Origin: Lojkania enalia
Lineage: Eukaryota > Ascomycota > Dothideomycetes > Pleosporales
DNA: 64,000 nucleotides
Assembly (NCBI GenBank): GCA_010094045.1
Contig: ML986622.1
Location: 248,001 to 312,000, forward strand
Direction of reading: 5' to 3'
The notes beneath the pieces were generated by a model. That model searched no databases. It was not told the origin of the DNA and was given only the letters and a program-made list of their open reading frames with translations. Of this stretch, positions 1 to 10,006 are shown in pieces; positions within the stretch are counted from its first letter, which is position 1; each line of letters opens with the position of its first letter. The translations under genes and the position numbers were made by a program.

Positions 1-581
1 TGCAAAGCATATACGCGTGCTCGGATAGGAGCTCACCAGCATATCCGTTCGGGGTGGCCAGCGAATATTGTTAGAATGGCTAACAATTCCGAGCGGAAAC
101 GTCACAATATGATTCAGCAGCTCGTTGGCATAAGAGTTATAGGTGCGATGATGGAGGAGTCGCTTTCTGACGGTTCATAGACGGCAAACTGGTAGGGAAA
201 GAGACAACGGGAATGGGCTACGAGAGAGCTATTATTGTACTGCAACATGGGACATTCTTCGTTGGAGCCGTGTAGTGGTGTGTGTGATTCGAAGGCTAAT
301 CGCCATTACTAAAAGAGAGCACTTGAATGTCTCGCCCGTATCGAGACCGATGGGACGGAGCTCCACGTTTTCGATGCGAGTAAGAGAGATATTGTGTTTA
401 ATCCATTTTATTAGATTGGAAAGAGATGTAGTTAATATAGAGGCTAGCCTTCGAAACCGCTGGCCATGTAAACACACCATCACACCAGACAGCTTCGCCT
501 ACTTGCTCATCGAAACCCCTTCCTCTCCATCCGGACGATAGCCCCCACTATCGAATGACGAGTCGCGACCTACTCGCCTCC
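1..581. other. Left-edge region without a supported gene
   Basis: Only short, mutually overlapping open frames occur here, with no recognisable motif. It is the downstream flank of the minus-strand gene ending at 582; nothing else is seen. Confidence 0.4.
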
Positions 582-1352
582 TCAATTGCTCATAGCCTCC
601 GCACCATCACCGGTCCCAGACATATTGATCTCGACATCGCCATTTCCCAACCACGCCAACTTCGGATCTAGGCCCTTCAACCCATCAACCCACATGCCCC
701 TCGTCGCAGCACTCATAGTCGCCGCCTCAAATACCATAGCAAGCAACTCATAACATCCTAGCTTCTCACCCTTCAGCCATCCCTGGCAGCTACACAGCTC
801 CATCCTCCGGCTTCTCAAGTAATTCAACTGCGCGAATCGCTCATGCTGCGGGATCTTGACGTCGAGGATGCCGTAGAGGTGTATTAGGGCGCGGCGCTCG
901 GCAATCCAGAGGGTGAGCAGTTTATCGAGGATGCCAGAGTGGTCGCCCAAGAGATTGAGGTAGTAGGCCTGGTAGTTGGTCGTCCATTCGCTTTCCAAAA
1001 GGGTGTAGAGACTGCATTCTTCGGCGACTGAGAGCGAGTCGAACAAGAGCTTCGTAAGTAGTTCGGCAATCTTGCAGCGTCTCTTGGACGAGGATGACGG
1101 GACAGGTGGACTGTCGGATGGGGTAAGGATTACCGGCGGTGCCTTGTCCGGGTCGGTCGATGTTTCATCGGTAGCTGTAATGCGGTTTGGGGGCTCCGTA
1201 GGTTTAGTAGGGCCTGTCTTTCGATGCTTGGGTGGGGTCTGTCCCGAAGGGTCTGTTGAGGAGCGTTTCTTTGCTGTTAGTGTGAGTTTTGACAAGGACT
1301 GGCGCTTTTGTGGTGGAGGAAGACGGGGGATTTTGCTTGGATCTTCCGCCAT
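582..1352 (-). CDS. Hypothetical protein, 256 aa, basic disordered N-terminus and helical C-terminal half
   Basis: Single-exon model of 256 aa. Residues 1-90 are rich in Pro, Ser, Thr and Lys, with basic patches (KRQ, KKRSS, SSKRR) that could act in nuclear localisation. From about residue 92 the sequence becomes helix-like (ELLTKLLFDSLSVAEE, LNLLGDHSGILDKLLTLW), with several Leu, Trp and Cys residues, which looks like a folded domain. I do not recognise the family. The reading frame has coding-like composition, and the antisense frames over it are shorter. No intron is needed. Possible roles such as a chromatin or nuclear protein rest only on the basic N-terminus and are inference. Confidence 0.6.
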   Translation of the reverse strand: MAEDPSKIPRLPPPQKRQSLSKLTLTAKKRSSTDPSGQTPPKHRKTGPTKPTEPPNRITATDETSTDPDKAPPVILTPSDSPPVPSSSSKRRCKIAELLTKLLFDSLSVAEECSLYTLLESEWTTNYQAYYLNLLGDHSGILDKLLTLWIAERRALIHLYGILDVKIPQHERFAQLNYLRSRRMELCSCQGWLKGEKLGCYELLAMVFEAATMSAATRGMWVDGLKGLDPKLAWLGNGDVEINMSGTGDGAEAMSN

Positions 1353-1636
1353 TACGTTTCGTCGTGTCCTGTTAAAGCGGAGAGATCAGTTGATAGCTTT
1401 AAGGAGAGCGCAATGATAGAGGTGAGTTTTGATTCTGCGATGATTGTTAATTAGAATATTTCTGGTCGGCGTGAGGTAAAGGTGCACAGTGGGCTTTAGC
1501 GGCGATAGGACATCAGGTTCTGTAGGGTAAGACCGCTAATTTAACAAGAGCTCGTTGCTACAGAATGGTCAAGATTTTAATTGCTCTTGGCGGAAAAGGT
1601 GAAAGTGGAACGAAAAACAAATTACATCCCGCAAAC
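1353..1636. other. Intergenic region
   Basis: Upstream flank of the gene at 582-1352. No motif or coding frame can be supported. Confidence 0.3.
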
Positions 1637-2042
1637 CTACTTCTTCATATCTTCCTCATCCTCAAACACCAATGCTCTACCCTGCTTCTCGCCTTCAACC
1701 CTCATTTCCGCTTTCACAATGTGCTGCTTATCACCTTCTCTTCCCCATATCTTCTCCCCAAATTGCATTAGAAGCATATCGATGTCACTGTTAAGGTACT
1801 CTGGGTCAGACACAAGCATTGAACAACTCCTCGCGACCCAGAGGAAGCCGAGTGGAGAGTTTGTTTATTGCATCTAGTAGACCTACGACCACGTTCGGGG
1901 GTTGGAGGCCGCATGTATCAGTGACGCCAAGGCACGACAGAATGTCCTTCACCAAAAAATCGCTTGGAATGCCAATCCTGCACATTTGCTCATGCATCCA
2001 GTAATTAGACAGGTCTATTAGCTTGCGGTTCACCATTGGCAA
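1637..2042 (-). pseudogene. Fragment of a hypothetical gene split by a frame change
   Basis: Two minus-strand frames abut with a 14-nt overlap at 1806-1819. The first (about 78 codons from 2042) ends in ..EELFNACV; the second continues as ..VSDPEYLNSDIDMLLMQFGEK to a stop at 1637. Both look coding (amphipathic helices, acidic end) and would form one polypeptide after a single frame shift. No intron of normal length (40 nt or more) that restores the frame was found at the join. The first frame has no good upstream ATG (ATG only at about 2036). It may be a decayed gene, a gene with an unseen upstream exon, or a sequencing error. Family not recognised. Confidence 0.3.
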
Positions 2043-2737
2043 GGGGGTTGTATATCGACGGCCGTGTGGGTTGCGTACTTCAACGGAGGGGGTGTATGTT
2101 TTAGTCGGTATTGTCCAAATTTACGAACAATAAAGGAATGCGCCCACAACACAGCCGCGTACGGTATCTGGCAGAGCGGAAACTTTGGAAGCGCTCTATA
2201 GCGGCATAGATGGTCGTGCGGCGATCGTGTGCGACGCTCATGGGGTGGCAAAAAAGCGGCGTCGAGTTGCGTTGCTTGTTCAAACCGCATTGCGCGGACG
2301 AAAACAAAAATCGAAATTCACAGAGCAGGGTGGAAGCGGCAAGGCCTTTACTTACCCCATTTAGTGATAGCGCCGCCGCTATTCACCATAAAGTATCCGC
2401 GTTTCGAGCACAACGCCGTTTAGCATGCGATTGAAAATGAGAGCGAACGGAACTAGTTGTGTACGACGGTAATGTGAGTCAAATGTTTGACCCAATGCGG
2501 ATCGAAGAGCAGCGGGAATCAACAATAGAAAAATGCTACGACTGACAGGGATGAATGGCAGAAAAAGGAAGATGAAGTGTAGAATTACCAATACTTGACC
2601 AAATGCCTATAAACCTATCATAAAGACGTACCTTTCTGAGCCTTTCCATTGTGTATGCCCAGCCTGCTTCAAACTACGTGGCTGTGTTCCCGATTGCCGG
2701 CCACGAAGCTATGTTTTCATTTCTGCCACAGATCTCT
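2043..2737. other. Intergenic region
   Basis: Short overlapping frames on both strands, none convincing. It is downstream of the minus-strand gene at 2738-4018 and may include the 5' part of the fragment to its left. Confidence 0.3.
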
Positions 2738-4018
2738 TCATTGCTTCCTACGGGAATCCGCTTCTTCGGAGACTCTTTGAGCCTCAGCCTCAAGTTCTAG
2801 GTGAATACAATCAGCGGCCCTTAACATAGCCCGAGCATCATCTGCATTTTTAGCTAATCCTTGATCCTTTTGCAATATGTCTGAGGACATCTCAAATGCC
2901 TTGACCTCCTTTCTTAGCTTTGTTCTGAGCTGTTCGATGGCTTGCAAAGCGAGTATCGGCACGTAGTTTTTAGGGTTATATAGATGTTTGTCTTGAAGCG
3001 GCGGGGTCCATGAGGCGAGGTCCATGCCAGCATCGAAAGCCTTTTTATGTTGAACGTCTAGTTTCATGAAAGTAATGTTCCGATTCAATTTGTCGGCTTC
3101 CTCATACAATAACCGAATGCTCGCACCTAGTATTCGAAGCTCCCGATTCCGCATCTGACGTTCATCTTCATCGAGATGAGTCATGTGATAAAGCTCATAT
3201 CGCTTTCGGCTCCATTCATGAAGTAGATATTCAGCACCTCCCAGCCTTTCATGCCTCACCCGCATTAGGTCTGCTAGCTCCTCCTGTCTCTGCTCAAGAT
3301 TTATGACATCAAGCTGGTCGGGTTCGCCTATAGGGCGATACCTAAGCACCGTCATGACACCTGCTATTTCCTTTGCTTTAGCATTAATTTCATCAATCGG
3401 GGTGTCCGGGAAAGGTTGAAGCGCGGGAAATGAGGGCTCGGGATTGTGTCTCTTGAAGCCATCCTGAGGTTGCCGAGTATATATCGCCATAGTCATTACA
3501 TACGCCTGTCTTGCAGGCTCCAGTCTAGCCATCAGCGGCTTGTTGGATACGATGATGCGAAATTGAACACCTCTCTCTTTTTCTTGTGGCCGAAGTATAC
3601 TCTTCGCTCTTTGACGTTCGCCAATATAATGCAGATATCCATGCGAAACTACAATTCCACAGAGTGCACCGATGTTTATCAAACCGACACAGCGCATCCA
3701 AAACGGTATAGGTGACCGCTGAAAGCTTGCGATCAGGCCAACTCCCGCACCCACAAACGCCCCGTCATCGACTGTATATCTCTCTGTCTTTTGCAATAAC
3801 TTGCCGGGTGTGAGCTTCTGGCGCGTCAACTGGGTAACAAGAGCAGAGTCATTGTGATGGTGCCACCAGCTGACAGCAGAACCGAGGAGCGTAAATGAGA
3901 GGCCAATTTTTGCTGACGATCGTATGAACAACCCTTTAGCTGTCAATGCAGGGTCCCAATGGGATGAATACCTTCTGGCATATAACGCGTAAGCCCCGGC
4001 CAGAAGGTTGGAGTACAC
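2738..4018 (-). CDS. Hypothetical membrane protein, 426 aa, possibly mitochondrial
   Basis: Intronless model of 426 aa. The N-terminus (MYSNLLAGAYALYARRYSSH) has Arg, Ser and Tyr and no acidic residue, as in a mitochondrial presequence. Hydrophobic segments lie at about residues 35-52 (IGLSFTLLGSAVSWW) and about 88-125 (two helices around FVGAGVGLIASF and VGLINIGALCGIVVSHGYL). After about residue 130 it is soluble and rich in charged helices with a likely coiled-coil character (runs of Glu, Arg and Leu between residues 230 and 420). This suggests an organelle membrane anchor with a long helical tail. I do not recognise the family; localisation is inference from composition. Confidence 0.65.
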   Translation of the reverse strand: MYSNLLAGAYALYARRYSSHWDPALTAKGLFIRSSAKIGLSFTLLGSAVSWWHHHNDSALVTQLTRQKLTPGKLLQKTERYTVDDGAFVGAGVGLIASFQRSPIPFWMRCVGLINIGALCGIVVSHGYLHYIGERQRAKSILRPQEKERGVQFRIIVSNKPLMARLEPARQAYVMTMAIYTRQPQDGFKRHNPEPSFPALQPFPDTPIDEINAKAKEIAGVMTVLRYRPIGEPDQLDVINLEQRQEELADLMRVRHERLGGAEYLLHEWSRKRYELYHMTHLDEDERQMRNRELRILGASIRLLYEEADKLNRNITFMKLDVQHKKAFDAGMDLASWTPPLQDKHLYNPKNYVPILALQAIEQLRTKLRKEVKAFEMSSDILQKDQGLAKNADDARAMLRAADCIHLELEAEAQRVSEEADSRRKQ

Positions 4019-4817
4019 GACGGAGTATTGGATCTCGGGAATGGATCCGAGGGAATCGGGCCTTTTGGGAATGATTGGATGCTGTCCTTCACCTAGGCTG
4101 GTTATGAGCTGCAGTGCTTACGAGAAGGTTCGGGTGGGAAGTGTTTACCTGGAGGGACGTACAGCCGTACCATAGTGGTTGTGGGCCCTGCAAAAGACTC
4201 AATGCACTAGCCAACGCTCAATCATGTCACAAAGGTCTTCTAAAGAACGGTGTTCCCGGCGAGAAAGTGGTGTCGAGGGGTTAGACTATGGCCAATACCG
4301 AGCGAGGACAGAATTGAGGGTAGCGCGCGCGTCTGCCCGAGCTGCCGTTACAAGGCTCTTGCGGGTAACACGAGCAAGCCACACACGGGGTAGCAAGAGC
4401 CACGATCCAATACGTAGAATAAGTTGATATTAAAAGCCTCATAGTGTATCAAGCAATATTTTCAAGCATGCGATAGCAAAAACGAATGTAACCGCTAGTG
4501 ACCCGAAAGTAATCCATTGATACCGCCGATGCGATGACAGGTGAGCTATGGCGGGGCAAACACGTGTTCCCCCAATCTGTCTGAGGATATTTAAAATAAG
4601 AACTCATTAATATCGATTCAGAGTACATAAATTTTACAAAAGTGTAAAAATAGGGTTATTCGGACAAGAGTTAGTTTACGCATGTTGACATTGAATACTA
4701 GCACGGACTCATTCCAACCATCCTCCATACCAAACGCCCTTAATATAGAGCCCTTCATAGACCACAGGAGTAGTACAATTCAACAAACCTAGAGTCCAAG
4801 CCAGCGACTTTGGCCAA
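4019..4817. other. Intergenic region between two minus-strand genes
   Basis: Upstream region of the membrane-protein gene (start 4018) and downstream flank of PEX14 (stop at 4818). The part around 4430-4760 is AT-rich. No gene is supported. Confidence 0.3.
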
Positions 4818-6090
4818 TTACGAATTAAGAGTGGCATCAGTCACGGTGCCGCTCTCCCTCGTGTCCTTGTTCGTTTCCTCGTTCTTCTTCGAAGCTGCCA
4901 TTTGCCAAGCTGGAATGGCAGCCCCACCTTTGGAAAATTTGCTATACGGCGAAGAGACCTGGGGCTTCTCTGGGGCTGACGTCGCCGATGTGGTAGGGGT
5001 GCTACTAGCTTGGCCATCTGTCGCGCCAGCAGCGCTTGGTTGGTCACTAGGTGTAGGCACAAGTATTGACTGTTGACCCGGTGTGGAACCCGTAGTTGCA
5101 CCGTTGAGATTCGGTGTTGATGTTTGAGATGCGCCCATACCATAGAAGCTTGGGTTACTTGGGTTGCTTGTAGGGGGCCGGGCGGTGCCAGCACCCATTC
5201 TATTTCCGACAAGTGTCTTTAGGCTCTTAAGCTCCATTGAAAGCTCCTTAAGGCGGGTATCAGTGGCGTCCTTTTGTGCGTCAAGGGCTTTGGGGATTAG
5301 ATCCCTCAAGCTCCTGACATCATCCTCAATCCGCCGATTATCCTCTCCTTGCCTCCTTGAAGACTCTTTCAGGCTGGCTAGGACGCCTTCCATCTCCCCA
5401 AGCGCGGCATCTAACCTCGTCGTTCTTGCCTCTTCCGATGCTTTTAGTGCCGCTGTATCAGTGTTCAATTGGTCTAGCAAATCGAAAGCACGTTTGAATG
5501 ATTCGTCGATGGACTCTTTATCTTGTTGCAACTGCGGAGGGGTTGGGGGAGCGATTATGGGCATTATGTAACGTTTCGCTGTGAAGTAAAGACCGTATCC
5601 TATTCCACCCATCACCGTTGCCATAATGAAATAATCGCGCCAATCTCGTTTCGGCGGCCTTCATTATTAGCTTCGTGTACGCGTACTCGTATTTAGGTGC
5701 TGCTTACTCTGGAGGTGGCGGTTGTTGCCAGTACCCGGGAGGATACGACCCGTACGGAGGTGGTGGCGGAGGTTGTCTGTAGCCATAATTTGAGGGCGTT
5801 GAAGTCTGTGGTGTTGGAGAGGGAGGGTGGCTGGGGTCTTCAGATGCGCGCGCTGTGGCGACGTCGATCTCCTCTTGAGTGAGGTTCTTCGACTGTAGAA
5901 AAGCAATACGCTTCTCGAGAGGGGCGCTGGCGACTGAAGGGTCTTGAAGGACTAAAACATTGGTCAGCGCTGCGATATTCACTCATGGGTACCGGTTGCG
6001 AACGTACAGGATACCTGGGACGGGTCAGCTTGGCTCTGTAGTACTTGGGAAGATACTTACGGCAGACTGCACGAGATCCTCGCGCACCAT
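4818..6090 (-). CDS. PEX14: Peroxin-14 (PEX14), peroxisomal import docking protein
   Basis: Docking component of the peroxisomal matrix-protein import machinery; it binds Pex5 and Pex13 at the peroxisomal membrane. Spliced model of 373 aa: exon 6090..6061, microexon 6014..6008 (7 nt), exon 5951..5708 and exon 5658..4818, with introns of 46, 56 and 49 nt. The start MVREDLVQSAVSFLQDP matches the Pex14 N-terminal Pex5/Pex19-binding domain only when both small introns are removed. The conserved helix with FLQSKNLTQEEID follows, then a Pro/Tyr-rich linker (about residues 55-95), the KRDWRDYF junction and a membrane segment (about 103-122). A coiled coil (about 140-220) and a disordered Ser/Thr/Pro tail complete the protein. 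The AAG acceptor of the third intron is a little unusual. Identity is secure; microexon use is inferred from frame and splice sites. Confidence 0.93.
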
Positions 6091-6526
6091 CTTGGCTATC
6101 TTACGGTCAACCAGAGTACCGTAAGAGAGTGGCCTGTGCCGTAGTCTGTGGAAGGTCGTTGGAGGGCACGCTTGCTGAGGTTGCCGAAATGCTGGAGGCC
6201 GAAAATGCCTCGGCTCGGATCCGCATGTGTTGTTGTCCCCCGGCTGGGGCTATCCGAGTCCGGGAAGCCTAGACCACACTTTCTTTGCACGTCACGTCAG
6301 CTAGCTATCTCGTAGATTGGCAACCTTGCATTCTCTCTAAGACTACCAAACGAGCAGGAATTGAATATCTCTCTGGTTTTGCGAATTCTTGTTTTCATGC
6401 ACACTGCTTATGTTATCTTAATGATATCTCGAACCGTTTCGACCTCGTTTAGAGTTTTCTCTACTACATATTTCCATCAATGATTAGCAGACACTAGGAG
6501 CCGTACTAGAGCGTTAATGTATGAAA
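6091..6526. other. PEX14 upstream region / 3' flank of the adenylyltransferase-like gene
   Basis: No supported gene. It should contain the PEX14 promoter. An open frame at 6045-6290 overlaps PEX14 exon 1 and has no family features. Confidence 0.3.
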
Positions 6527-7434
6527 CTATCGAGCTACACCAAGCGCCTGCAAAACCTCTAAACACCCTAGCCTCAACCATTCATCCACATATTTTCGTT
6601 CAGGCACCCATATAGCTCCCAGCATCCCCGCCGCATTCGCACTTGCTAATCCCACCGCAGCTTTCCTCCTCGGGACTACAATCAGCCAATCCCTACATAG
6701 AATCACATTATGTGAACAAACACTCATTTCCCCAATGCCCAGAACCTTCCTCGACCTCTCAATCATATCATCATACACCTTCACTATCTCTACCCCATCC
6801 GTCTTGCCAAAGCCCTTCGTGAAATGGTGAGAGAAGTACTGAAATGGGATCCTCGACTCTAGCTCAGGCTTAGTGAAGACCTCAAAAGCACCCGGTTTCC
6901 CCTTCAAAGCCTGTAAATGCTTATGCACCCGACTACACCCTCCATTTTCACTACAATTATAAATAACATACACGTCCTGCAAACTATTCAGCATTTCCAA
7001 TGCTGCATAGAAATCGTCAACATTCAGAACTTCGTCCTGCCGCATATAGCTGTCAACAGTGACGCAAATGTACTGCGGTCTATCGACGCAAAATAGGTTT
7101 AGTGCGAGCGAGTGCGTATTGTTGAGGGTGGTGATTAGGAGGGATGGATGGGGAAGGTAGAGATCTGAACCGGGTCCAAATTTGCGGGACCTGTTGAACG
7201 AGGAGTCGAGCAGGGCGCCGGGGAGAAAAGGTTTGCGGAGTAAAGACGGACAGATACGGAATTCTAGCTGAGAATGGAGTTAGATGGTAAGGTCATGTGA
7301 TCATGTTTTGGATCCATTACAGGGTATCCATCGCAGTCTATTTCTATCTTTTCATTTGGGCCGTATATGATAACGCCTTCTGCGACTAGTTGATCGAATG
7401 TTGAGATAATCTTTTGTTCAGAAAGGTCGGCCAT
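6527..7434 (-). CDS. ATP adenylyltransferase / Ap4A phosphorylase-like protein
   Basis: Apa1/Apa2 enzymes of the HIT superfamily split diadenosine tetraphosphate by phosphorolysis to ADP and ATP. Spliced model of 284 aa: exon 7434..7321, intron 7320..7268 (53 nt) and exon 7267..6527; the join reads ..DGYPLEFRICPS. Features seen: an N-terminal MADLSEQKII helix; PHPSLLITTLNN and the RPQYICVTVDSYMRQDE stretch typical of the family (compare R-P-Q-F ... RQ-DE); and the HIT-like active site GGCSRVHKHLQ, containing His-x-His-x-Gln. The C-terminal domain (about residues 175-284) includes CRDWLIVVPRRK. It is shorter than yeast Apa2 (about 325 aa), mostly in the N-terminal half. The exact substrate is inference. 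Confidence 0.85.
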
Positions 7435-7896
7435 GATGGAGCTTCGTCAGGTTGGTTTCTGCATGCAATGGCTTAGATGTGTACAATTCTCTTAAATTTC
7501 CAAGCTCTAATTCTCTACCAGTCGATCTCCAACCAATAGATACTACGAACCGAGTATCAGTTCCTACTCTTCAATTCTTCAATGTGTGCTTTTCCTGCGG
7601 CCATTCTAAACATATATAGTTAACTAATTCGCCGCCTCTTTGGGCGATTTTTTAACAGAAATGCGAAACAAGTGCTAGATGAAACAAGAGCCCAACTTAG
7701 GCTCTTTGTTGTTTCTGTGGAGTAAAAAAAGCTGAAAAGGAAGGTCGTAAAGCCGGATCGGCAAAACATATTCCCGATATAAGCTCGAAATCTAACTACT
7801 TCCGCAACTCAATGTCACAGCTGTGTTCATCGCTTGCTACAATGCTGGACCAGACCTTTCCTTTCTTACAGCGTTCTTCTTCAATTCTTCGACACT
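7435..7896. other. Divergent promoter region
   Basis: Lies between the divergent adenylyltransferase-like gene (start 7434) and the membrane-protein gene (start 7897). No coding frame is seen. A 'gagccc..gggctc'-like inverted repeat occurs near 7688-7703 (GAGCCCAACTTAGGCTC). Confidence 0.35.
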
Positions 7897-8961
7897 ATGC
7901 CTAGGCCCGCGAAACGGGCCACAAAAGCCCTTCCCAGACCCTCCATACCCGAGCCGTTCTCCCCCGCTCCCATGGAAATCCTTCCTCTCCTATCCACATT
8001 CTCGAAAGACTCGGTCTACATAACGCATGTGGATAGCCACCCTGCATGGTTCAAGCGCCGAATATTCCTCGTCCCAGTCTCGCTGAATATTACAATTGCA
8101 ATACTCCTGGCATGGCGCGCATACATTGCGATTCCCTTCTACTGGGCCATATTCCAATCCGTATTCGGAAACCACAATGAAACCACAATCGAGTATGCGA
8201 AAAGCTCCTGGGGAGAATTAGCCGGGCAGGTTATTTGGCGGGGTATGGTATTCATGTTCGATTTCATGCTCTTTAGGATTGTGGGTCCTTGGCCGTGGAC
8301 ATTTTTCTTTGAAAGGCCGGGAAACCCTGCAAGTTGGCGACTGAGCGCCGGATTTAGGAATGAGGAAGTATATATTAGAGTTAGCAGAGGATGGAATGCG
8401 AAAGATCTGCTAGGAGAGGCTGAAGGCTCAACAGGAAAAGCTGGGGGTGATAGTCCATTCTTTAAGATGAGGATTCTGCCCGCAGTAGATGCAAGGAGGT
8501 TAAGGGAGAAAACCGGATACTTGCTGATGGATAAGGATTGGGACCTAGAATTTGCCGCAATGACTGCTGCTACTTGGCTTCTAGATAAGAAGGAGGTGCC
8601 AATGGAGCTGCTTCGTAAGAGCGTGTTTGTCTGGGTTGGTGGGCAAGAGTCTGGACAATGGGCTGTATGGGACTGCTGGAAACTTGATGAGGGGTCAGAG
8701 ACGGAAGCAAGGAAGAAGATTATGCTTTTCAAGGACCGGCTCACTGCGATGGGTAAGGAGAGTTTATTTTTTAAATGGGTGGAACTAGTGCAGTTTGAGA
8801 GCAGTGTACCCGGAGGGTTTACACATGAACGACAGGTCGCGACAGCAGAAAAGGCCAAAACCCTCTTCGAAGAGCAGGGCGTCGACTTCGAACAATTAGC
8901 TAACGATATTGGAGGGTTGGAAGGTATGCCAGGCATGGAAAATGAGGCAGTTCCTGATTGA
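7897..8961 (+). CDS. Hypothetical fungal membrane protein, 354 aa
   Basis: Intronless. An in-frame ATG exists at 7834, but I prefer 7897 (MPRPAKRATKALPRPS) because the 21 residues before it look untranslated. Two hydrophobic segments are seen: about residues 55-80 (IFLVPVSLNITIAILLAW, followed by IPFYWAIF) and about 110-135 (VIWRGMVFMFDFMLFRIVGPWPWTFFF). The remainder (about 140-354) is soluble and ends in acidic residues. It is conserved-looking but I do not recognise a named family; a membrane-anchored organelle protein is possible. It is convergent with qutE, with only 88 bp between the stop codons, and marks the left border of the quinate cluster. Confidence 0.7.
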   Translation: MPRPAKRATKALPRPSIPEPFSPAPMEILPLLSTFSKDSVYITHVDSHPAWFKRRIFLVPVSLNITIAILLAWRAYIAIPFYWAIFQSVFGNHNETTIEYAKSSWGELAGQVIWRGMVFMFDFMLFRIVGPWPWTFFFERPGNPASWRLSAGFRNEEVYIRVSRGWNAKDLLGEAEGSTGKAGGDSPFFKMRILPAVDARRLREKTGYLLMDKDWDLEFAAMTAATWLLDKKEVPMELLRKSVFVWVGGQESGQWAVWDCWKLDEGSETEARKKIMLFKDRLTAMGKESLFFKWVELVQFESSVPGGFTHERQVATAEKAKTLFEEQGVDFEQLANDIGGLEGMPGMENEAVPD

Positions 8962-9049
8962 AAATGACATATGGGTGTCTGCGGTGAGACGAAGCTATTT
9001 CCAATCTCTGACCATCTCATAAGCGGATTACCATATTGGAAATATGATA

Positions 9050-9508
9050 TTATAGTTGAGCCTTCTCCTTTGGCTCTAGACACCTTGCCGCGAACTCGAT
9101 TGCCGCCTCGTAACCGTAAACCCCCAACCCACAAATCACTGCCTCTGCCTTGTCACTCAGATAACTATGATGTCTAAATGGCTCTCTCTTGTGTACATTG
9201 CTAATGTGCACCTCCACAAATGGTATCTCAACCCCTAATAACGCATCTCTTAACGCAACACTCGTATGCGTCAGTGCACCAGGATTGATGATTATGGCAT
9301 CGAATGTGCTCCTTGCTTCGTGGATGTGATCAATTAAAACGCCTTCATGGTTTGATTGGATATGTGAGAATGTTATGGACAATCGGTCACATTGAGATTG
9401 TGCCAACGAGATGACATTGGGGAGTGTGGTACTGCCGTAGAGTGCGGGTTCGCGGGTCCCGAGGAGGTTAAGGTTTGGACCATTTACTAAGAGGATAGAT
9501 CTTGCCAT
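9050..9508 (-). CDS. qutE: Catabolic 3-dehydroquinase, type II (QutE)
   Basis: Converts 3-dehydroquinate to 3-dehydroshikimate in quinate breakdown. The 152-aa length is normal for type II dehydroquinases and there is no intron. Hallmarks: the N-terminal [17 protein letters not shown] motif with the active-site Arg and Tyr in the flexible lid; NHEG; the [18 protein letters not shown] block; the EVHISN motif with its conserved His; and [20 protein letters not shown] near the end. It is unrelated to the type I domain that AROM uses for biosynthesis, so its presence next to qutB, qutC and qutD indicates a catabolic role. It is divergent from qutG. Confidence 0.96.
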   Translation of the reverse strand: MARSILLVNGPNLNLLGTREPALYGSTTLPNVISLAQSQCDRLSITFSHIQSNHEGVLIDHIHEARSTFDAIIINPGALTHTSVALRDALLGVEIPFVEVHISNVHKREPFRHHSYLSDKAEAVICGLGVYGYEAAIEFAARCLEPKEKAQL

Positions 9509-10006
9509 TTCCTAGTCGTCCGATAGAAATACAGAGAGAGTTCTCAATTTTAGGGGATAATGACTATAATTTGAGATTGAGGGTCAATTTGCTAGAATTA
9601 TCTAGCTTTTTTGAACCTATATCAGGATTTGCAATGGCTCCCAAACATAATGATGTTCTATACTCGGTTTATCATCTCGAGATCCGACCTTTGGAATAGT
9701 TTATCGGCATAGGAAGAGTGTTTTGCCGGACGGGCCTCAACGGATTTTTGGAGACATTCAAGTCGACGGCTGGCTATGACCTTGTCGGTTAGTTGCTGCG
9801 ATTGCCCATTAATAACCGTAGATTCCCGCCATCTTCAAATCGCACCACTCTAATAGAGCTCAATATGAGTTTCGCGTTGTAATTTATCAAAGGGTCACGT
9901 GCACGGCAGGAATCGGTAAGCCAGGTTCTGGTCATGTCCCATAAACACCCAAACGTTGCAGATAGGATTGGTGACTCTAAGTTCTTATCATGAAAATTTA
10001 CACAAT
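9509..10006. promoter_or_regulatory. qutE-qutG divergent promoter
   Basis: 498 bp between the divergent starts of qutE and qutG. It probably drives both genes under QutA/QutR control. I found no perfect 16-bp QutA palindrome; GGGATAATGACTATAA (about 9553-9568) and GGAATAGTTTATCG (9693-9706) are only partial matches. TTGATAAATT-type AT-rich stretches are present on one strand. Confidence 0.45.

Noticed and set aside
8139..9134. 331-codon minus-strand open frame
   Set aside because: Antisense shadow of the membrane-protein gene at 7897-8961; Ser/Leu-rich with no motif, and it runs into qutE.
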